64,000 nucleotides of DNA, from contig KV918844.1 of the NCBI GenBank assembly GCA_002049455.2, positions 1 through 64,000 of the forward strand, read 5' to 3'. The translations under genes and the position numbers were made by a program. Of the stretch, positions 1-15,199 are shown piece by piece (within the stretch, counting starts at the first letter, position 1; the number at the start of each line of letters is the position of its first letter). This DNA comes from Porphyra umbilicalis (Eukaryota > Rhodophyta > Bangiophyceae > Bangiales > Bangiaceae). Under the pieces are notes generated by a model. That model saw nothing but the letters and a program-made list of their open reading frames with translations. It was not told the DNA's origin and did not search any database.

Positions 1-529
1 GATACTTCTGTTACTGATCGTGACGTACAATGATAGAGAAGCTCGTGGTGAACAATGCTACGTGGTTTGCAACCCACTTTTGACGTCCTCGTTTTCTTGT
101 AGCTGCTGCTCTTCTCACGCTACCTCTGATGAAAAGAATGTCCCACCTTGACGCATCGATGTCACCTCGTTCCCCATCCGTATCATAGAACCCAAGCTAC
201 TACCCCCCCCGTCCTTCGATCATAGGCTCATCCAAAAAAGAAGACTATCCAGAGTCATCATAGTGCTCAACATGGCCCGGTCTGCAACGAGCGTGATGGC
301 GATCCGGCTTGCTCCAGATCGACGCGATTCGCATGGTTCAGCAGGTAGACTTTCGATTTGTCGCATATTGGAAGAAACACGTGTGCTGTGAATGCCCCGA
401 GACGCCCTGATGCGCCTGCTGCCAGCTACGGTTGGGACACGTCTTCAGAAAGCTGGTTCCAACCGCTGAAAAGTGTCTGATACCTACCGATCTGGCCAAT
501 GAATGGCCGGCAATCCTAATGTCCGCCTC
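1..529. other. Mixed-composition DNA, no gene recognised
   Basis: Base composition is ordinary here, unlike the GC-rich tract that starts near position 540. I see no convincing coding frame, terminal repeat or RNA gene. A gene could enter from beyond the left edge, but nothing supports it. Confidence 0.5.
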
Positions 530-1489
530 AAGGGTGTCTTAATTGGGCGTGTGGGGTGCGCCGTCGGCGCGGCGGCGCGTGAGTGTCGAACCGTGACCAG
601 GTGCGGATCCGCGGCGGGGGTCCCCGCGGGCGGCAGGAGAGCGACGAGCGGGGCGGGGAGAGGAAGGAGGGGGGCAGGGGGGGAGGGTTCCCGCCCTCAC
701 CCCCGCCGCCGCCGCCCCCGACGGCGATGGGCGGCGGGCCCGCGGCGGCGACGCACGCCAAGCGGCGGGCGCGGGAAAACACACCCGCCACGGCCGTCGA
801 CGCGCTGTCGGCGGTGCGGAGGGACCCCACCGTCGCGGTGGTGGCGAGCGCGGCGGGGCGGGCGCCCGCGCGCGCGGCGCCGCCCGCCGCCGCCGCGGCC
901 ACGGCGGCCGCCGCCGGCGTACCCCAGAGGCCGCGTCCAACCCGCACCGCCCTCCGCCGTCGGCGGGGAGTGGCGCGTCGCCGGCGGCGGTGGTGGCTTG
1001 ACTGCCACGGGTGGCGACGCACAGGGCGGCCGCCACCGCTGCCGGCGCAGCGAGCACCGGCGGCGACGGCGGCGGCTGCTGCGGCGGGCGCGACGCCGCG
1101 CCGTCGGCGGGCGGCGGCAGGGGCAGGGCGACGAGCACGGCGGTGCGTTCCAGCACCCCCCCCCGGCGCGACCATTTCGACCCCACCCACGGGTTGGCGG
1201 CGGCATGCGCGCCAATGACAGGCGCGACAGCGGTGAGGGTAGCGAGGCGGTCGCCACCGTCGATCACCGCCGTCGACGCGCCGCCCGCCACGGCGGCCGT
1301 GAGAGCGGACATCAACGCGGCCATGGTGCGTCCGTCGACGCGTGCAGCCTCGGAAACTCCCGCGCGCTCCCTCGTCATCGTGGTGCCGAGGGCGACCCAC
1401 TCCGCCGTCTCGGGCGGCCCCGACAGGTTCGCCGCGGCGGCGGCGGCGGCGGCGGTGGCGGCGGTCACCTCCCTACGATTGTGAAGCAA
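530..1489 (-). CDS. Possible GC-rich coding region, unknown function, strand not settled
   Basis: The reverse strand has an open frame of over 300 codons. Its first part (1489 down to about 940) looks protein-like: mixed hydrophobic and charged residues, an Ala-rich stretch near the start, and G or C at almost every third codon position. From about 930 down to 640 a neighbouring reverse frame looks better (Ala/Gly-rich, then a Gly run), so an intron or an indel would be needed. The forward strand has comparably plausible frames (for example about 727-960 and 1011-1484), because third-position GC bias gives little strand information in DNA this rich in G and C. No family is recognised. This is an uncertain call; cDNA would decide. 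Confidence 0.25.
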
Positions 1490-1612
1490 CCTACTCTCCA
1501 GTGTGAAGCACCCTACTCTCCAGTGTGAAGCAACCTACTCTCCAGTGTGAAGCAACCTACTCTCTAGTGTGAAGCAACCTACTCTCCCGTGTGACGCAAT
1601 CTACTCTCCAGG
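1481..1612. repeat. 22-bp tandem repeat, six copies
   Basis: Six head-to-tail units of 22 bp, each starting GTGAAGCAACCTACTC or a close variant, at 1481, 1503, 1525, 1547, 1569 and 1591. Units 1 and 3 agree; the others differ at one to about four bases, most in the last unit. The array sits exactly where the GC-rich block at 0.5-1.5 kb gives way to the next one. Because 22 is not a multiple of three, it would shift frame if translated, so it is more likely a minisatellite than protein-coding. Confidence 0.9.
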
Positions 1613-5435
<3,823 letters not shown>

Positions 5436-7391
5436 TCACAGCTCCGCCCGAGACGTGACGAGCAAGGTGTCCAAGTCGCGCACCTCAACCCCCCCGGGCG
5501 CGACCGTCCACAAGTAGCGCCCGTCGATCACCACCGCGCGGGTGATACGCCCTGCGGGCTTGCCCGCGTTCTTGTGAGTGACGCGGGCAACGAGGGTGAA
5601 GCCCGCACCATCCGGTGCGACGCGAAGCAGCGTGGCCTCGGTGCGTCCGCCCTCGCGATCACGCACATCCATCGGCGCAATGATGAGGCGGCGGGCGGGG
5701 AGGTAGAGAAAGGCGCGGTGGTCAGTGTCCGCTTGCCACGCTGACCCATAGGAGAGGGGGCGGCCCGCAATGGGTGGGGGCGTCCACACGGCGAGTTCCC
5801 CGAGCCGAGTATCATTGTCGACCGTTGCCGCCGACGGCACGCGGAAGAGGGAGGCTTTGGCAACCCGCAACCCCGGCCTCACCGACACCCCGAGGCCGAG
5901 GAGGAGGCCCGGCGCGAGCGGTTGGAGGTAGCGGCTAAAGCCCGGCACCTTGAGGGCGCCGAGCGTGACCATCCGCGACGGGTCGCGCAGGTCAATGGCG
6001 TACAGCGGGTCGACTTCGCGAAAGGTAACGACAAACGCCAGGTCCCCTAGGTACCGTACGGCAGTGATAGCTTCCCCAACGCCGATGCGGGGCACCGTCC
6101 CAACTGTTGTAAATGTGCGCCCCTGCACCTTGAGGGCGCTCAGCGTCGACGACGATGCCACTCGCGACCTCGGGGAGAGGGTGGTCGCCACAAACAAGAT
6201 GTCCCGTCGCTGGTAGAAGGCCCACTGATTGAGCAGCCGCCCGGCGAGGTTCGTCGACGCAACGTACACGGCCGACGGACCCTCGATGGAAAACGCATGC
6301 ACGTCGGTCTGAGGTCTGAATGAAGTCCCGCTCCGTTGCGAGGTCACGTACACGGCCTTCCTCGACGCGTAGATGACCCCAGCGCCCGACACAACGGCCA
6401 CGCCACCCGGCAACTCCGCGGCGGAGCCGAAATCCCCTGCAGATGCCACCTCGTCAACGGGCAGCGCCAGGACGGTGGTGATGACCCAGCCCTCAAACTC
6501 ACGCGGCCGGTACGTGCGGGCGCACGATGCGAGCGGTGCCGTCGTGACGGTGGGTTCCCCCCCCCCCACGGGGAACCGACGGAGGGTGTAGGACGGCGCC
6601 CACGCCTCACCGGGCAAGGCGGCAACGAATTCAGAGACGGCAGTGAGGTTGTCAAGCGGCTGCACCTTTTCGGACAAGGCCGGCAAGATGTTCGTTTTGA
6701 TGACCAGCCGCGCGGTGCCGCCGATCGAGCGGGAGGCGACGATCCGCCCCTGCACGTCCACCGTCGACGTGATGACCGGCGCTTCGAGCGTCGACGCGTC
6801 GACGCGCGTCAGGCGGGTGACGGTCCACCCCGCGTCGGGGCCCTCATTCACACGGGCAGGCCTCCCGATGACAAGCATCGACGACCCGTCGGCGAGGAGC
6901 GCCTTTGCCTGTCCAACCTTCACGCTGCCGACGCGCACCGCTTCGGCGCCGCGACCGCGCACGGCGAGCACGTAGAAATTGCCTTTAGACACCAGGTACT
7001 GCACAGAGCCGTTGCCCTTGATAATGTCGGGTTCATCGACGCCCTCGACTTGCACGTTGGTGCTCGTTGCGGCGATGACGTTGGGACGGGCGCGGATGCC
7101 GCGTCTGTAACAGCCCCAGATCCTGCAGAGCATTTCCCGCGACGACACCTCTGTCCGAAAGTAGTCGGCCAGCCAGCGGCACGAGCCAAACGACTTGAGG
7201 GCGGCGGAGGTGGACCCCGCCGCCGCCCCCGTCGCCCGCACCACCCCGAGCAAGGGCGTGGCTGGGAGGGAGACCGACGGCGTGCCGCCCGCCGCAGCAG
7301 TGCCCGCAGCGACGGACAGAACGACGGCCGCCGACGCGGCGGCGGCCACCACCGCGGCGGCCACCGCGCGGCGCACGCGGCGGGCGTCCAT
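5436..7391 (-). CDS. Secreted protein with C-terminal beta-propeller (PF09826 type)
   Basis: An intact 651-aa frame ending in TGA. I chose the ATG at 7391 because it starts a clear signal peptide: basic DARRVRR, then an Ala/Val core to about residue 35; the frame upstream is low-complexity. Residues 111-125 carry TNVQVEGVDEPDIIKG, a hallmark of the bacterial/archaeal family of secreted proteins with a C-terminal beta-propeller. The later block near residues 385-490 also fits: LLNQWAF, then VTFREVDPLYAIDL, then a KVPGFSRYLQPL segment. Cysteines are few (for example residues 71, 89, 94 and 290). Biochemical function of the family is not established; export and a WD40-like propeller are expected. 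The family is mainly prokaryotic, so horizontal acquisition is a reasonable inference. No intron is visible and there are no interruptions. Confidence 0.88.
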   Translation of the reverse strand: MDARRVRRAVAAAVVAAAASAAVVLSVAAGTAAAGGTPSVSLPATPLLGVVRATGAAAGSTSAALKSFGSCRWLADYFRTEVSSREMLCRIWGCYRRGIRARPNVIAATSTNVQVEGVDEPDIIKGNGSVQYLVSKGNFYVLAVRGRGAEAVRVGSVKVGQAKALLADGSSMLVIGRPARVNEGPDAGWTVTRLTRVDASTLEAPVITSTVDVQGRIVASRSIGGTARLVIKTNILPALSEKVQPLDNLTAVSEFVAALPGEAWAPSYTLRRFPVGGGEPTVTTAPLASCARTYRPREFEGWVITTVLALPVDEVASAGDFGSAAELPGGVAVVSGAGVIYASRKAVYVTSQRSGTSFRPQTDVHAFSIEGPSAVYVASTNLAGRLLNQWAFYQRRDILFVATTLSPRSRVASSSTLSALKVQGRTFTTVGTVPRIGVGEAITAVRYLGDLAFVVTFREVDPLYAIDLRDPSRMVTLGALKVPGFSRYLQPLAPGLLLGLGVSVRPGLRVAKASLFRVPSAATVDNDTRLGELAVWTPPPIAGRPLSYGSAWQADTDHRAFLYLPARRLIIAPMDVRDREGGRTEATLLRVAPDGAGFTLVARVTHKNAGKPAGRITRAVVIDGRYLWTVAPGGVEVRDLDTLLVTSRAEL

Positions 7392-8940
7392 GGCCAACGA
7401 CGCCGACGCGGGCGGCAGCGTCGAGGGCGGGGCGGGCGGCGGCAGCGGCAGTGATCGACGGCGGAAGCGGCGGCGGCGGGCGCGTCCACGATGCGGCGGT
7501 CGTTGCGGCGGCTGATGCGGATGCCTTTCTGCCGTGCCACCCGCCGCAGCAGCGGCACCTGTTTTATCCGCTTTGCCTGCCACCCACCCCCCCCCACGGC
7601 CCCACTCTCGCGCAACCCCGCCGCCCCCCGTCCCAGCAACACCACGCCAAAGCCGGTGGGGGCACGCGCCCCCCAAGCCGCCGTCACATCCCCCCCCCCA
7701 GGGGCGGGGTGTGAGCATGCCCTGCCCCCTCCCGCCCGGCCGACGCCACTGCCAGTTGGCGCAGCCGTGGGTCGGCGCACGGCACCCCCCCGCCCCCCTG
7801 CCCCCCCCTCCCCCGTGTCGACGCGCCACGCGCGTGGGGTGGGGCGGCGACCGCGCCCGCCGCCGCCGCCGCCGGCCGTCAGCGGCGGCCACCGGCACAG
7901 CGCCGGCGGCAGCGTGGCCAATCGTGCGCCGTGGCCAAAACCGCGTCCATGGCGGGGTGGGCGAGGCGTGGCCGCGCCGCGGCGGCGGCGTTGGCGGCAG
8001 CGGCGGCGCCGGGGGGCGCCCCGCGGGCGCCCCCCGCCACGCCGTCGGCCGGCCGGTCGGCCGGGCGCCCGGCCGGGGGTGCCGTCAGGGAGGGGGTGTC
8101 GGTACCCCACGGCGGTCGCCTTCCCCCCCCGTGCCCCCTCCCTCCCAGCGGGGACGGGAGCTGACGGTCCCCCGCCGACCCCCGCCGCCCCCCCACCTGC
8201 GCCGCGCGGCGGGGTGTGCGGCGGCGGGGCGAGCGACGGACGAGGCGCGCCCGCGCGAGGCGCGCGGCGCCGGGCGCGCACACACCAAGCGCGGCGCTGC
8301 GTCGGTGTGGGCGGGCAGAGGGTGGAGGGCGGTGGGGGAGCGGGGGAGGGGGGGGGCACGTGGCCGAGATCTCGCCGCCGGGCGGGCGGCGCCCCCGCCG
8401 GTGGCGGCGTGCCCGGTCAGCGGGTGTCGGCCGACCCCCCTGATAGCGGCACGCGCGTTGGGAGAATACCCAGCGCTTGATGGCATCGGCCACCGGGCGC
8501 TCGGGGATGAGCGAAACAGATGACCACGTGGGTGGGAGTGCGGTGCTTGGAACGGGGGGTTTCTTGCTCCGCCAGGCCCGCGCCATGGCCATGAGCGGTC
8601 CGCGCTGTAGGGGGGGCGACGGCAGGCATCAAGACAAGAGCTGTCGCGCCGCGGCGTCAGCTCTCTCGCCCAATGAGGGCGTCGCGTTCATGGCAAGGGG
8701 GCCTCGAGGCGCACGGGCGTGCGGGCGGGGCACGCCGGCCGACGAGGTGTCAGGAGGGCAACGGGTGGCGCCAACGACCGGGAGGCACGGCGGCCTTGAC
8801 CAAAGAGGAGGGACCCTCTGCGGTGCTTTCGTACCGCGGGTCGAGCGGCAGCGCCGGCCCTCGTGCAGACGATGCAATTGCCATGCGATCCTGTCGCCCT
8901 GGTCCGGCGCCTGTCCCGTGCTGGTTCTCGACACTCACTA
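7392..8940. other. GC-rich upstream region of the propeller gene
   Basis: GC-rich DNA to about 8.5 kb, then more balanced sequence. Long frames exist on both strands (forward 7491-8523, reverse 8359-6920), but they are Arg/Pro/Gly-rich and overlap each other. The reverse frames run into the propeller gene out of its frame. I support no gene. The promoter of the propeller gene should lie in 7392-7700, but I see no clear TATA box there. Confidence 0.4.
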
Positions 8941-9032
8941 AACCCTGGTAATCGTAGGGTTGGCGTATGCAGCGGGCTACTGCTCGCAACGGAGGTTACT
9001 GTTGGCAATAGAGTCCTTTCGCATGTCAAACA

Positions 9033-9075
9033 GAGAGCGTCGGCAAACCGACGTGGGTACACATGTGGGTCCGAA
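9033..9075. repeat. Relic of the 23.8-kb MITE terminal repeat
   Basis: GAGAGCGTCGGCAA at 9033-9046 matches the end of the TA-flanked MITE at 23771-24438. It is followed by CCGACGTGGGTACACATG, which resembles the subterminal sequence inside the right end of that MITE. I could not find the opposite end nearby, so this looks like a broken or solo end. Confidence 0.5.
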
Positions 9076-10140
9076 AGGGCCTCCGAATATGGAGCACAAA
9101 GCAGTGCGTAAGAAATCGATATTGCTTGCTGTGCTTTGATGGTCGTGCTGCCTTCTCATTTGTGGCCGATCCTGTCAATGTCAAGGACGGTGGGCAACAG
9201 CGCGAAACTGAGTCTCAGCCATCTATTCGGCCGGAAAAAGAACATCGACCACTGGGCGGTTGACCCACACGCTATCTTGAATCCGACCACATCGGCCAAA
9301 ATTGCGAAGACGGCAATAGATCTATTGCTGACCTTCAAAAAATGGCCGTTGCAGAGTGGTTGCAATCTTTCAACAGCGTACGTGGACCAATGGACCAATG
9401 GAAAGACTAGGAATCATGTGAGTTCCTTACACAGTCTCCTCATGCAGCTCTGCGCTCTGGAAACGCATATCTGGATCTCGAGAAATCTGAAGAAGTTGGT
9501 TGATCTCATCAGAAATCACAGGTCTGGCCCAGAACCCTCTCCATGCCCTTTTCAGGCCCAAGCAAGCGGCCCAAAAATCTCAGGAAATCTCATTGTGGGT
9601 CGCAATTGCTCTACGTGACTCCTGCAAGACACGTTAATTGGCTTGCAAGATTACTGGCGGCAACTCTCAGCCAATAGTACGATTGGGGCTTTTGGAACAG
9701 CCAATCCGACTTCATTTCTATGCTGTGTGGTCGGCTCTGCCTCCCTTCTCTCTGCAACCGCCATTTTTGTGGAGGTTAGCAATATAAGAATCGTCAGTGT
9801 TTCCGCTTCACGCGGGACCCAACCAGAGACGCCTTTGGGACGCCAACTGTGTGTCTTGTGCGTGAATGGTGCGTCCCGTGACACTTCTTTGCATGCCGCA
9901 AGGGGGTCTTTCGTTGATAATCGACGAAGCGCCCTGGTGCCCTTTTACACCGTACGCAAAATAGACACTCACGTGAGTCTTGCGGAGACACTGCCGGTGG
10001 CGTGTAGCGCGGTCAGGCAAATGGCCGCTACAAGCTCTTCAGCCAATTTTCGTAAGAACAAGCGTCCACTACCTTGTGAGTGATTTCGGTACCCGCAAGG
10101 TCCTGAGCACAAAAAAATCGATACGCACTACAGTGCAGGA

Positions 10141-10163
10141 GGGCGTGCCCACCAGGCACGCCC
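10141..10163. other. Short perfect hairpin
   Basis: GGGCGTGCC (10141-10149) and GGCACGCCC (10155-10163) form a 9-bp GC-rich perfect stem with a 5-base loop. No T-run follows and no gene ends here, so a transcription terminator role is not supported. It may be a remnant of an inverted repeat. Confidence 0.5.
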
Positions 10164-13100
10164 AGAAAAGACGGCCCAGGTCCTGAGTTCTGGGTTTCAG
10201 ATCGTCTATTGGCTACATGGGCTAATGTCAGAACTTTCCGACGTGTTGCACTAATTTAGTGTGCGCGTCAAAAACCTTAATCGTCGCGTCAAATGTGTAA
10301 CTCTCGTGTCTCAGCATCCCACCTGAGGTGGCCATCTCGCATGCTGTGGGAGCCGAAATTTTCGCAGTCTTTTGCACCTCCGCCTCATTCAGACAAAGTA
10401 AGACGGCCGACGCAGCCGATCGCGTCCCCGAGTTGACTTTGCTCTGGAGATACATCAGGGCGGTTCCAAAAATAGTTGTACGAACCCTTAAAGTATTCTA
10501 AATTGGCTTGCGTGTGGCGGCCGCTGATTGGGTGCAGGTGGCGTCCCGATAGTGCCGCTGAAACGAGCATGAACTTATGTCCGAGGGGCGGCTACAGTGG
10601 GCTATTCTTGGACATACAGTCTTTCTCCATTCTTGTCGCTTCCGTTCTTGTCCAGGGGGGGATAGCAACGAACGCGGTCGACCGGCCTCTACGGTACAAT
10701 CAACAGGGATCGTGGCTCCCGATCATCGTCTTCTGCACGAAAAATGTGGGCTACTTTCTGGTCGTACGATCGCCATAGAGGGTGGACAGCATTGGAGAAA
10801 GACTGTATATGCGGACAGGATCCGGATAGTCTCCGGCGCGACTTGATCTGGTGTGAAATCGCCAGCTTCAATCGTCAGAAAAGTCGACACGCTGAACAGG
10901 GGAACACCTTGTTCAGTGTCGTTGTCCGTGGAAAACGGACTGAACGGGGGGCCCGCCCGCGCCAAACATGTTCAGGTGCATGGCTTTGGTCTCGGGACTA
11001 TCACAGTTGGGAGCGCCCAGCGGGCTTAGATGTGCTACTAGTAGGACAGGTAAAGACTGTTGCAGCTGGTGACAGATGACATTTGGCATCTACGCATTTA
11101 TGTGTCGACCAGGCGCTGAGCCACAGGGCACCTCCCCATGCCTTGAAGCGATTTTTTCAATACCCTGGACAGACCTCAGTTTGATTTTCTGAGCGCTTTG
11201 GACGTACTTATGTAGTTACCACGTGTGACTGATGTGTGATAGAATGGGACTATCTGCATTGATACTATACTTGTGGATTTCCGCGCCCATCGCCTTCGTT
11301 ACTAGGAAAGGGCTGAAGACTGCTTGCAGGCGGCGCCGCCGTCCCGACGGTCGGCGGTGACCGACAACCGCAGCCACGGCGGAGTCGCCACCCCACCACT
11401 ACTCCTGCGCCACCGACCCGCATCGCACCGGTGGTGCGAGAAGATAACATGCGTTCCCAACCCCTAACGAATGAAAGGCGTTCTGTTCATGCCCCAATCA
11501 GCGGGGCTAGTCCCCAGCCGAGTGTCATCATAATAATGGGGGCGGGGGTGAGCAGCCGACGTGGGCGTGCGCCCTGCGGCGCACCCCCGAGCCTGGCGCC
11601 CGCGTCGGCGCGTCCGCGCGCACCCTTCTCGCCCCTCCTGCAGGAGGGACACAGCTACGCAAAGCACGCACAGGCACGTGGCGCTGCCGGTGTTGCGTGG
11701 CAGGTCCAGCTTGCCACCGTCAGCGCACCGCATTCGTCGCGGGTCGCCCCGCCCCGAGCGGTCGCGCATCTGTTTGGATAACGGGTGGCTTGGCGCCAGC
11801 TGTCGGTCGGTCATACTCACAACTCGCGCCAGAGTCTATTCGGCGGTGCTCTTGCACGCTTACCCCTCTCCGATACACACATACATAGGACGTAAAATTG
11901 CATGCGGCGCTGTCTTCAGCCGAGTGTGCGGGGTTCCAGGGGCGCCGCAGCAGCCGTCCGTCGCTGCCATGGCCATGCTGCTGCGCGTCGTGCTCCCGAG
12001 AAGGGACTGTCGACGGCGCGCAGTGGCGTAGTTGACTGTAGTACAGGTCATGAAAGCGGCAGCGGATGCGGCTGTGGTGGCGTGGAGTGGCGGTATCTGC
12101 CCGCCACGCTTCGGTGCCACCGCAGCTGCGAAACACTATCGCCACGGCTGTGGAATATTAGCCTCTTTTGCGCGAGCGCCTCGCTGGCGGCGGGCACGGA
12201 ACAAATTTCCTCCTCCCTGCCCCACAAGATCTCTGGCCGGCCGCCAGGCACGCCGCGGTTTATTCGTCGGCCACTTCCACGCCCACCCACGATGGGCGAC
12301 CGACCAGCGGCAGCGTCCCCAGTGATGGCCGGCGTCCCGAGCGGCGGGCGTCGTCGCTGCCGCCCCCGCCCCGTTAATGAATGGCGCCACGCGGCGGGGC
12401 GGTAGTATGACGCTCTTTTGCCGGCCCCCTGGGGCCGTCGAAGCTTCTGCAGAAAGCGTTGAGTCCAGCTGACCAACAACTTAGTGCGGAATCCATGATC
12501 CGAAAAGACGGTCCGGCAAGCCCCGCCCAGACTTGCGACAAACTCCACGATGAGATCGAGACCACCACCCTGTGGATGCCCACAGTAGGTCAGCTGCTGT
12601 GGTCATACTGCCGTACGATTGGGTCCTGTACAGCCACGTGTATTGCTCAACACCAATGGAGAAAATGACGTAGCGACCTAATTGGTGCAGACTCCACTGT
12701 TGAAATAACGTTTCGAGCAATGTGGGCCAATCGTTCGGGCTGTTAACGAACCCAAGGCATGGGGAGTTGGCCTGGCCGCAGGCAGTACTACACCAGCACT
12801 GCGGGTGCCGTACAATGCGCTTCACTGTTTTTTTCTGGGCGGGCTGCCTGCTGTGCTGTGCGTGATATTCGGACATCTATCTTATGAATGTGTTAGAGCG
12901 ACCCGTCGGGCACATGATGGGCGCGAGAATGGTCGACGAGTTGCCATCGCGGCACCTCGGGAGGAACCAGCGAAGGAGAACCCAAAACGTTCGCGAACCA
13001 CTCGCTGGGCGCGACGTCGGCGAGCAAAGCCCGTAATGGGCACAATAACACAATGCAATCAAGAAAACACATGCATCACGTCCCCCTACCCGCTCGCGCG

Positions 13101-13249
13101 TATCGGGGACATGAAACCGCTCCCGTTCGCTAAATGAGCCGACTCATCCGGCGATTTCTGGCCTCGGACACGCACCAGTTCGACACACACCGAAGCAATG
13201 CGTCACAGAAGTACTCGCAGTTCTCCTCGGAAACTTCAGCCCACCATCC

Positions 13250-15164
13250 ACATACCAAGTCACCTGTTGTGGCATGAATCGAGCTCCTCGTACAAACCCT
13301 TCATCCCGTGGGCAATCGCAGCGCGGGCTGCGGCGACCGCAGCACGCTCGACGGGCCCCCGCGCGTCTCCATCAGACTCTTCCTCGCCGTCCACGGTGCC
13401 AAGTGCGGCGGTCTTCGACGACGGGTTCACATTGGCGGGGGCCGCGGGCAGCGACTGGGCAGGGCCAGCCGGCAACGGCTCGCGATATGACGGGTCGTCG
13501 CGGTTCGGTGCCGTGCCGTCGACCAGTCGCAGACCGTTGCTTGTGCAAGCGCCTTACGCCACGAACAGGTTTCGCACCATGGTCAGCGCCTCCACCCACT
13601 CGGTGCGGTGCCCCACGTTCAGGCCCGGAGACACGTCCGCCACGTCCTCCCCGTTGGACTGGCCCGCCACCCACCGCTTCAGGTGCGACCTGATCTTCAT
13701 TGTCACGAGAGCAACGTGCGCCGAAAGACAAGCGATGACTTTATTGTTGGCGGACACCCCGCTGACCTCCAAGAAGCGATTGACGATGCCCAGCACCGAG
13801 AACACGGTGCAGACGGCGCGGGCAATGCCGCGACGATAGATCAACTAGGTCATGAACGCATGGTCCGCCAGCAACGCCACCGCCTCTTGAGGCGAGAAGA
13901 CGACATCACACTTCGTCTGCGTGCTATGGGTGCGTCGAAGAGTTCCGATCTGCGCCTCGTCGTTGACAAACTTGGCGAAAAAGGAAACGGCTTGGTTGCC
14001 GATGCGCTGGTAAAGGTGGGAAACAGCGCGGTGCAAGTAGCGATACCCGACCGGCGTGTTGCTGCGCAGGTCGAACGCCATTGTCTCGACACAAGCTGCC
14101 GGCACGACGACAGCGCAACCGCCTCTGCGGCCTGACGCTGTCGGAATTGAAGCAGGCGCCAGAGCCGCGCCAACATCTGGTTGGCCTCGTCGACGTCGAT
14201 GTCGAAGCGCTCCGCCGTCCAGTTCTGCATGAAGACATCGACATCCGAAATGTCGACCCAAACGTCAGCTGCTTTACGTGGAGCCTCCAACGCCCCTAAG
14301 CGGTAGTCGACGACATTAGGCCGTTGTCGGGCCAGAAAAAGAAAAGCGTAGACACAGTGTACATAGAGCAATAAAGAAGAGCCGACGTTAGAGTCCAAGC
14401 AAGCAAGACAATGCCGCGCCACAAAGCACCGTTCACGCAGCTGTCCACAGGCCGACCCCGCGCACGCTCAAACCCACTGAGCGCAATGAACTGTGCCGTG
14501 AGATGTTGCGGCCGATAGATAGAGGCACATAGCCCACGGAGGAGGTACCACATACCTTCAGATCCAGGACGCACTGGGCATCCCGTGAGTCCATCTCTCC
14601 TGGAACGACAGTAGGGACGCCACTCTCTACTGCTACCGCAGCTGCGTCTGCCGTCGCTCTCGCTACAGACGGCGTCAAAGCGTGGTAGTTAGCCGCCAGT
14701 TTGGTAAGCACCGTGCTCACATGGACTGCCATAGTGTCGAGTGTGCGTCGCAGAATTATCAGAGATGCCGTAAAACGGTTGGCCAGGACCGCAATGTCGT
14801 CCACCTTCTTCGTCCCAGCGCGCACGTGGCTGTTGCGGATTTCTAACTCCTTCCTCTGCGTCGTTACCTCACGACGAGCGCCGGCAAACCCGCAAGTGCT
14901 GAAGCGCATGACATCGGCGACATGGGCGGCCGTCGCCGGAGCTGTGGAAGAGCCCATTCCCGCATTGGCCGTGGCACGCGCTCCGCGGGTACCCGCAGGC
15001 GGAGTTGCGCCAAGGCCCGCCGCCGTACCGACGCGCGCTAGTGGAAACGGCGCAGCACCATCCGGCGGCGGCGAAGGGGGCTCGGCGGAGTACCGACCAC
15101 GTTTCGGGGTCAGGCAACCGGTCAAACGGCAATGCGCAGCCGTTAATGTACCCTGCCGACCCAC
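13250..15164 (-). pseudogene. Interrupted multi-exon gene, unknown membrane-associated protein
   Basis: Reverse-strand coding sequence in several pieces. The first exon (about 15164-14556) is Pro/Ala-rich at the start and then helical with many charged residues. It ends at a good donor (AAG then GTATGT). A 115-nt intron (14555-14441) ends in CAG. The next exon, from 14440, reads into a hydrophobic segment (SSLLLYVHCVYAFLFLA, probably membrane-spanning) and an acidic helical part (WVDISDVDVFMQNW). Near 14.1 kb the frame shifts, and the continuation (CVETMAFDLRSNTPVGYRYL and onward) meets an in-frame TAG at 13845-13847, beyond which the frame stays open to about 13554. A GTAAGG donor follows, then an acidic exon near 13475-13260. 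No family is recognised. It may be a host gene or a gene carried by an unknown mobile element. The interruptions suggest decay. Confidence 0.45.
14441..14555 (-). other. Probable GT-AG intron (115 nt)
   Basis: On the reverse strand, GATCTGAAG is followed by GTATGTGG, and the proposed acceptor is GTGGACAG followed by CTGCGTGAAC. Removing this segment joins the exon that reads to ..DLK with the frame that reads LRERCFVARHCLACL in phase 0, whereas reading through meets a stop. A nearer CAG (in TTGCGCTCAG) would give an immediate stop, so it was not chosen. Confidence 0.5.
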
Positions 15165-15199
15165 TGGGTGGTGGCAAGATCAGTCCCGGCTTCAAAGCA

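Larger units (their letters stand above)
8941..13240. other. Mixed-composition intergenic DNA, probably old transposon remains
   Basis: About 4.3 kb at ordinary base composition. The open frames are short and scattered, with no recognisable domain. The longest on the forward strand (9136-9618) is not convincing. A reverse segment at 12481-12870 has somewhat protein-like composition but matches no family I know. Two small structures are listed separately: a terminal-repeat relic at 9033 and a hairpin at 10141. Confidence 0.4.

Noticed and set aside
10141-10163. Rho-independent terminator
   Set aside because: It is a perfect stem but has no T-run and no gene before it, in a eukaryotic context.
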